NCBI GenBank assembly: GCA_963753485.1
Contig: CAVWCL010000008.1
Location: 62,001 to 126,000, forward strand
Origin: CAWDLX01 sp963753485
GTDB taxonomy: Bacteria > Actinomycetota > Actinomycetes > Mycobacteriales > Micromonosporaceae
Length of the DNA stretch: 64,000 bases
Direction: 5' to 3'
The notes under the pieces were generated by a model, which was not told the DNA's origin, ran no database searches, and saw only the letters and a list, made by a program, of their open reading frames with translations. The translations under genes and the position numbers were made by a program. This document shows positions 58,148-64,000 of the stretch, piece by piece (within the stretch, counting starts at the first letter, position 1; each line of letters starts with the position of its first letter).

Positions 58148-59970
58148 TCAGGTCATTTGCCCGGCATGATAGAACCACGTCGCGACGACCTCGCTGATAG
58201 ACGCGCAGACCTCGTCGGGTCGGCGACCAAGGTCTTCGCTCACCTCTCGCCAGGTGGCCGGGCCACCGCTTGTACTAGGTAGGTCGGGTTCGGCAGTATA
58301 GGAGGCCAGGGCGGTCGAGGCGGTTGGCAAACGTGTAACAACGCGATGGGCTCCCCGGCCGGCCAAGCCCGCCGAGCGGGCCAGAAACCGCTCCAGGTCC
58401 CGCACACCATACGGCGTGTCGCGTCGCAGTTCGGCGTACTGCCAGAGGTCGGCCTTGTCGGTCGGGCTCTCGAGCCGAGGCACGAAGATACTCGCCACCG
58501 CGGGGGCGTGCGGCCTGGCCACCCAGAGATCCCACACCTTCTGTTCGTCAACGCCGCCGAGCGTCACGGGCGAGGTTGCCTGCCCTTCTCTGATGCCGTG
58601 GCGGTCGAGCGCGTCGTCCAAGGCGAGCCATGTGTACACGGGACGAATGAGGCGATGTGCTTGCGTTGGGTTAATGGTGACGACATCGGCCTCCGAAGTC
58701 GCAACCTTCGTGGCCATCAGGGCATCAAACGCGGAGTTGGTAGATGAGTACCAGTCGAGGGCGACGCTCCACAGTCGAGCCGCCTGCTCAACCTCCGACC
58801 CGTACCGAAGGAGCCTGGCTATCCGGAACACGGCGGCGGTCGTTGGGCTCCGCAGAGCTCGAACCAGGCGCTGACGGCTGGACAAAGTCTCCCGCTCCGG
58901 CCGCGAAGGCATCGGCATTTGAGTGTTGGCGAAATGCAGCTCAATGGTAAAGCCGAGTTGCGCAACAATGGACCGGCAGTGCATGTACGCCAGAATCATG
59001 GGGGCGCCGGAGCCGGTGTTGTAAGAAAAGAAAGGCAGGAGTTGGTAGCAGCCGATCCTGGCTGATGCCCGTAGTATACTCAAGGCGAGTAGCCGATGGT
59101 GAACGATAGAAATCAGAGCCGATGACGGGTGCGACTTGAGCACCGCAACCACCGTTGCCTGCGTTGCGTCGTTGCCCAGGTGACTGCATGCAAGGGCGGT
59201 CGCGAACGACCACATTGGCGGCTACCGGCACCGGCACCGTGAAGAAGTGGCGATCCAGCATTGACATGTGGATGGTCTGCTGGGCTCTCGTAGACCGCCC
59301 ACAGCACCTCAACACCCTGATCGTCCTTGTCGCCAGTGTCTCGACCGAAATGCCGCATCATGGTTCGCTGAATCAGCCCATCCCAGCCGCTATACCCGAG
59401 GACGAGCAGATGGTTGCCGCGCACTTGGCCTCGAGCCAGTTCTCCCCGTCGTCGGCGGCCGAGCGACCGCGACGGGTTCTATCGGTGATGGTTTCCGCTC
59501 GTGGCCGGCCACCATGAAGCTGCACCCCGTCGAAGGGCGCGACCCGGCGGGCCAGCTGTTGAGAAGTTCGCTCCGCACGCCAGTCGCGTGACCAGTACCT
59601 GTACGAGCATTGAACTTCGTGAAAGGATCGATGTTAGTGGTCAGAAGATACCGATGGACGTGCTCGCCGTGAGTACGAAGGAGCTCGGCCAACAGGGCCA
59701 GCCCGTCTGGGATCTTCCACCCGTCGATCCGTCGCTCAACTGGGCGAACTCGGCATCTGGTATCGGCTGATCGCGGAGGCTCGCCATCTGCTCGTGAGCA
59801 TGTAGGATCGCTTCCTGGAGAAACGATCGTAGGCCGTCGCGGCCGCGAACCTCCCTGACAATCTGCAGCGCTTCGATGTAACGTGCGATCCGCAACTGCT
59901 GGACGTCCAGGCTGACCGACACTGGCTCGTTCACGTCGGCCCGCGGTCGAGGTTGGCCCACTGATCAGCG
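58148..59970 (-). pseudogene. SIR2-like (NADase/deacetylase fold) protein, frameshifted
   Basis: In three frames on the minus strand: QQLRIARYIEALQIVREVRG with LQEAILHAHEQMASLRDQPI (about 59641-59930), then DGLALLAELLRTHGEHVHRY followed by LLTTNIDPFTKFNA (about 59600-59680), then GNHLLVLGYSGWDGLIQRTM with MRHFGRDTGDKDDQGVEVLW (about 59290-59424). The segments LLTTNxD and LLVLGYSGxD are hallmarks of SIR2-like domains. A long open C-terminal part (58148-59215, 355 codons) has no recognised family. At least three frame changes make the gene non-functional as read. Confidence 0.7.
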
Positions 59971-60521
59971 AAGGCAAGCGCCTGCCGAGTGAGCCTGGAG
60001 ACGCCGGACACCGCGGGCACAGCATGCCGCGCCCACCGAAGACGACGGCCGCCCGCGACATGGCCGAGGAGCTTCCAGTCGTGCATGCATGGGAGCACCA
60101 GTCACCGGTCGGCGTAGTCAGAGAGGGCTATCTCACGTGTCGCGGCGGCCGGCATCCCGTGTCGATAGGGCGCCTTCGCTGGAACCGCGAGGGGCCGAGC
60201 CTTCCCGCCGGCTGGCCTTGTCAAGGACAGAGAGTTGAATCATTGCTTTTCTTTCCAATCGGACACGGCGGAAAGGAGGGTGGCCCGAACTGCGTCACAC
60301 CAAGCTTGGGATTCGTAAGGCGCCAGCCCGACCCATGACTCACGTTCCCGGCACCGTCCTGCGATCGCTTGAGGTAATCATGCCACTGAATCACACCCAT
60401 GAGTCCGCACGCAAGGCGGAGCGACGTTGGGGGTCTTCGGCGCGAGTACGGCACGCGACCTGGTGCCAGTCCCAGATCATTGATCGCTAGCGGCGGTGTG
60501 GCATGCGCGCCTATCGGGTGT
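59971..60521. other. No recognisable gene
   Basis: Between the SIR2-like and inositol-monophosphatase remnants. Short frames on both strands lack motifs. It may contain further decayed sequence. Confidence 0.45.
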
Positions 60522-61336
60522 TCACGGCTTTGGTTCATTGAGTGCTGCCTGCAGGGCCGACGCGGTTGTGGGGCCAGGTGCCACGACCATGGGTAGGGCG
60601 TTTGTACCCCTCAGCGCGAAAGGCACGCCATCCGCTGTCAACGAGCACCGCCTGCCTCGGCGTGCAGCAACATGCCGCGGCATGGTCCCACGGGTGGCCA
60701 GGTGAACAGAAGCCCGACGGGCCGCGTGCCACTCGGTCGAAACCGGGGGCAACGAAATACTGGGCCGGCTGCGATTGAGAATGGCGTTGGACGCTGTCTT
60801 TGCTCCACCATCGAGGCTGCGGGGCGCTCACATCCAAGTGTCGAAGTGGCAGCCCATCCGACCTGACCTGAACGCGTTCCCCGTTGACATGGGAACCCCC
60901 GCCAGCGCTCGCGACCGCGGCAACGTTGAGCAGGGGTGCGATGATCCACGAAGCGATGGTGACCCCTCGCTCGACGAGGGCAACCGCCGTCGTGAAACGC
61001 GAGCTGCCCGCGACGAAATTCTCCGTACCATCGATCGGATCTACGATCCACACTGGGCGGTCACTGTGCACGCTGCCGAAATGGCTCGCGGCGGCGACCG
61101 CCTCTTGGCCGATCACGACCGACTTACAGCACGCGCATCAGTTCGTCCGCGAGCCTCGCCTCGGCGCGTCTGTCAGCCACGGTGACGAGGGCGCCGGAGT
61201 CCGTTAGGCTGATGTCGAAACTATTGAGACGGCCAAACCGGGGCAGGACTTCAGTTCCTACAATTTCGCGGATAATACGCTCGACCTCAGCGATGATGCT
61301 GCCTTTGATCACGACTAAGCTTTCCACGTCAGTCAA
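60522..61336 (-). pseudogene. Inositol monophosphatase family protein, frameshifted
   Basis: The N-terminal frame is 61336-61124 (IAEVERIIREIVGTEVLPRF, DSGALVTVADRRAEARLADE), stopping early. The next frame (61116 down) has VWIVDPIDGTENFVAGSSRF, the metal-binding DPIDGTxNF motif, then TIASWIIAPLLNVAAVASAG and LRHLDVSAPQPRWWSKDSVQ. After about 60850 the conserved PWDHAAG segment appears in one frame. The C-terminus (LTADGVPFALRGTNALPMVV) is in another, ending at 60522. Three frame changes in 270 codons indicate a pseudogene. Confidence 0.8.
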
Positions 61337-61569
61337 GCGCCACCCGGGAGCCTCGGCAGCTCCGGTCGCCGGGCGCTACGAGGCCAACGGAGGGCGATCG
61401 GAAGGCGACGCTGTGAAAGCGCCTAAGTGCTCCAACCCGAGATGCCTTCACGAGTATCGCGGCTGGCGGTGGGCCGTGCCGGCAAGCGCAATGCTCACTG
61501 CTGGTGCCACCGTTCGTTGAAGGTCGGTGGCGTGGCCGGTGCGGCGTGCACGTGTTGTCGTACCAGACT

Positions 61570-62298
61570 AGGGCCCGGTGGCGAACGCGACACCGCCGTC
61601 CGGGTCCGAGGGCACATGGATGATCGAACGCAGAGAGCAGAACTCGACTCGGCTGACCCGTTTGGTGGACTGCCAAGTGCTCCGCGCGAAACCACCCGTT
61701 CGACACCAGTCACCTGGGCGCACCCAGGCAGAACTTGCTCGACACGTTCTCCCAGACGTCGTACCAGCCCGAGGGCGGCCCGAGAGGGTTGTCCGCCGCG
61801 AAGACACTCCACTGCTGGGCCGCAGACCCGTCGCCAACCGAAGCTGGTAGGGCAGGTCTGCGGCTCCGGCGGCTGCGACGCCCGGTATGCCTGGGGTGAC
61901 GAACCACCAACCATTGACCGCTGCGACTTCAATCGATTCGAACAGTACTGGGTCATCCCGCCGCGACCACAGCTCGCCCACGGTACGGGTTGTACGGCAT
62001 GTGCGGCGGGGTCTGGGAATGGACAGCGGACTGGTACGACGCCCACTACTACGCCGACAGCCCGGTCGAAGACCCAACTGGACCGCCGGAGGGGAAGCAG
62101 AAGGTGGTACGGGGCGGCTCCTGGACCGACTGCGCAGATGTCGTCACGGTATCGTTCCGCGCGTCATACGGATCCGGCTCGTGGCGGGACGCGAAGTGGA
62201 ATCCGCACCTGACACCCAATATCGGCTTCCGCCTCTGCCGGGTGCCGGCGTCGGCCCAGCATCAGGGCACTCACCGCCATCTCGTCAGGGGCAGCTGA
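61570..62298 (+). pseudogene. Formylglycine-generating enzyme (FGE)-sulfatase-domain protein, frameshifted
   Basis: From 61860 one frame reads CDARYAWGDEPPTIDRCDFN; another from 61990 reads MCGGVWEWTADWYDAHYYAD, then QKVVRGGSWTDCADVVTVSF and TPNIGFRLCRV, the C-terminal FGE-sulfatase signature. Upstream, recognisable pieces fade. FGE-like domains occur both in sulfatase maturation and as modules of NTP-dependent conflict systems; with the neighbouring EAD nucleosidase the latter is attractive but unproven. It overlaps the end of the RTX remnant. Confidence 0.68.
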
Positions 62299-63592
62299 GC
62301 ACGCGTTCGGCCTGACAGAGGTCGCCTCCGGCGCCGCCGTCAGCGTGTTTGTGCCCGCTCCCGTTGAAGAGTTGCTGCCGGCGCACGGCCCCCAGCGGCG
62401 TCATTGCTGACCACGAATGAAGTATGGCTCTGCGTCCGTCACCGAGACTTGCCATCCACGATGGGTTCCCCGTGTTGAGACATACCAGGTAGACCCGACT
62501 GCCTTCGTTGGCCAGGCCGTCAAGGCTGACGGTCACGCCGGTGAGGTGATCGCGGGTGGCGATGCGGTGCCCCCGCCGCCATAGATGAGGTTTCGACCCG
62601 CGCCAGCGGCGATCGTGATACGTCTCCGGCCAGGCCACGCATGATGTTGCCCGCCGCGTTACCGGTCAAAGTGTCGTCGCCGCCGCCACCGACGATGTTC
62701 TCCGTATTGAGGACGTTATCCGCCTCTATGGTCGGATCGCCGTCGTTTGCCTGCCGTTAAGAATGACAACCGGTGCGTGCGGCCGGCGTAGACGGTGCCG
62801 GACCCGGCGCCGCCATCGATCAGGTCTGTATAGAGGTCCCCGAGGAAGAACGTGCCGTCGCCGTTCATCGTGTCATCGCCGCCGAGCCCGCGGATCGTGT
62901 CGTCGCCCGGGCCGCCCAGGATCAGGTTGCTGCTGTCCGATGCGATCAGGATGTCGTTACCGACCCCACCAACGAGGTTTTCGACATCGGAGTGAATATT
63001 GTCATTCCTGGCTATCGATAACGGTCCGTCGTTGGCGACATCATCGAGCGAGATCGACACGCCTTCAAAAAGCTCGAGTGGCAGGTCGTAGGACACCTGG
63101 TCCGGCCTGGCCGCCGAAGACGCGCCCGGCCGGCACCCGTGCGCTATGCGGACCACGACGCGCATCGCCAAGCAGGAAGGATCGCCCAAGGCGGACGGTG
63201 AGGCGACCGTGCGTTTCCCGCGCCGGTGATCACGGGCGTCGGCACCGGCACGACGGGACAACCTGTCGTGCCCGCGGACGTGAGGACCAAGACCGACGTC
63301 ACCCGATCAAAGGGGCACTGTACCTGAACCTGACCGGCACTCTGAACGGCGACACACGGTGCGGTAGCGATCAGCGGATGGTCGGAAAACACAAGTACCG
63401 GCTGGTTGGAGAAGATAGCCTCGACCGTGATGTCTGTGTCGTCATCGGTGAGGTGCCCTGCATTCCCCGACACCAATCAGCTTCACGATCACGGGATTGG
63501 TAAGGCGGCGGATAGCTGAACCACGCCACGTCGACCGGGGCACGGCAGTGCAAGCGATCACCGCAAGCACGGCCGGAACATGACGGCTTCAT
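62285..63592 (-). pseudogene. RTX/hemolysin-type calcium-binding protein, decayed
   Basis: Minus-strand frames contain DDDTDITVEAIFSNQPVLVF (from 63476), then SYDLPLELFEGVSISLDDVA (from about 63100), GGVGNDILIASDSSN and LILGGPGDDTIRGLGGDDTM (glycine-aspartate RTX nonapeptides), and finally VTVSLDGLAN and GGAGGDLCQAERVLSCP at the stop 62285. Several frame changes separate these parts. Length and order resemble secreted calcium-binding repeat proteins of actinobacteria. Confidence 0.65.
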
Positions 63593-63668
63593 TGACTGCT
63601 GCCTAAGCGGCCAACAGGCTGACCGCTGGCCGGTAGACAGCGCTGCCGGCTATCGAGTGATCGCGGAT

Positions 63669-63728
63669 TCGTCAGGGGCAGTTGAGCACGCGTTCGGCCT
63701 GACAGAGGTCGCTTCCGGCGCCGCCGTC
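63669..63728. repeat. 60-bp near-identical copy of 62282-62341
   Basis: The 3' ends of the two RTX-like genes share TCGTCAGGGGCAG and the following ~47 bases with two C/T differences, ending in GGCGCCGCCGTC. The adjoining coding sequences diverge. Confidence 0.9.
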
Positions 63729-64000
63729 CGCAAGGTCGGTGCCCGCGTCTCCGATGAGGAGATCGTTGCCGGCGAGTCCCCGTAGCTGATCGTTGCCGCC
63801 CAGGCCACGAAGGAAATTGGGCCCGGCACTTCCCGTCAACGGGGCGCTGCTGCCGCCACCGACGGGGTTCTCGGTATTGATGACTATCCGGCTCGCCAGT
63901 GCTGCCGTCGATGCCAGGCCTTCAAGGCTGACGGTCACGGCGGTGAGGTGGTCGGCGTAGGTGGCGGTGTCGGGCCGGTGCCGCCGTCGAATCCGCGCCC
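63672..64000 (-). CDS. RTX/hemolysin-type calcium-binding protein, 3' part (5' end outside window)
   Basis: The open frame from 64000 reads DTATYADHLTAVTVSLEGLA, then a linker, GSAGPNFLRGLGGNDQLRGL, AGNDLLIGDAGTDLADGGAG, and ends SDLCQAERVLNCP. The Gly-Asp repeats bind calcium in secreted RTX-type proteins. The codons upstream of about 63975 look as if a frame change is needed to read a GGTGPDTATY repeat, so this gene may also be broken. The rest lies beyond the window edge. Confidence 0.6.
   Translation of the reverse strand, partial: ARIRRRHRPDTATYADHLTAVTVSLEGLASTAALASRIVINTENPVGGGSSAPLTGSAGPNFLRGLGGNDQLRGLAGNDLLIGDAGTDLADGGAGSDLCQAERVLNCP

Noticed and set aside
63144..63503. Plus-strand open frames over 62.7-63.5 kb
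   Set aside because: They run opposite the RTX-like remnant and show only antisense-type Arg/Gly composition.

Overview
The window is high-GC DNA with strong G/C third-position bias. Its gene content (type-AD small SRP RNA beside dnaX, a DUF3068/AftD/DUF2613 envelope cluster, SARP-type regulators, a pSAM2-like integrative element in a tRNA-Ser gene) points to an actinomycete, most likely a Micromonosporaceae (Micromonospora/Actinoplanes group). That placement is inference from content, not a search.

Region 1 (1-8010) is core chromosome: the 3' part of an amylo-1,6-glucosidase gene, an MFS transporter, dnaX (minus strand), two small exported proteins, a DUF11 surface protein, the SRP RNA gene ffs and tRNA-Ser(GGA). 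Region 2 (7957-16793) is an integrated element. Its ends are a 58-bp direct repeat of the tRNA-Ser 3' half with one mismatch. It carries a tyrosine integrase, an excisionase, a remnant of a RepSA-type replication initiator, a class II Fic protein, a tandem hairpin array, a divergent tRNA-Thr, an unrecognised P-loop ATPase whose C-terminus looks nuclease-like, an integrase pseudogene beside another tRNA 3'-end remnant, and a MerR-like protein. Short AGTCTCA repeats lie just inside both ends and look like integrase arm sites. A second mini-island (17789-18777) lies against tRNA-Ser(CGA), with the same kind of repeat and one cupin gene.

Region 3 (18993-33093) is mostly core metabolism: deoD, an AbiEi/DUF559 protein, tadA with its partner gene, tyrA, mtnA, a PHP-domain protein, a DMT transporter, a DUF885 metallopeptidase-like protein and a 1405-residue SARP/STAND/WD40 regulator. 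Region 4 (33485-46144) is a cell-envelope glycan cluster (methyltransferases, DUF3068, acyltransferase 3, AftD-like arabinosyltransferase, GT4, DUF2613, GT-C-like protein, flippase). Its membership resembles the mycobacterial Rv0224c-Rv0236c neighbourhood. Region 5 (46168-55545) has HelD, a secreted SGNH hydrolase, a DUF2695 protein, an alpha/beta hydrolase, a secreted HAD phosphatase, a kinase-like/methyltransferase fusion, a tRNA-like element and a three-gene ABC exporter with overlapping stop/start codons.

Region 6 (55778-64000) is a graveyard. It holds frameshifted remnants of a nucleosidase with an effector-associated domain, a radical SAM/SPASM enzyme, a SIR2-like protein, an inositol monophosphatase, a formylglycine-generating-enzyme-like protein and RTX calcium-binding proteins. 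Together they look like a decayed conflict (anti-phage or NLR-like) island, although poor sequence quality near the end of the window cannot be excluded.

The main non-genic finding is a family of four 61-80 bp palindromic elements (19766, 20897, 28801, 50396). They share arms CGTCGATCTAGGGC/GCCCTAGATCGACG, lie at gene 3' ends, and in two cases supply the stop codon.
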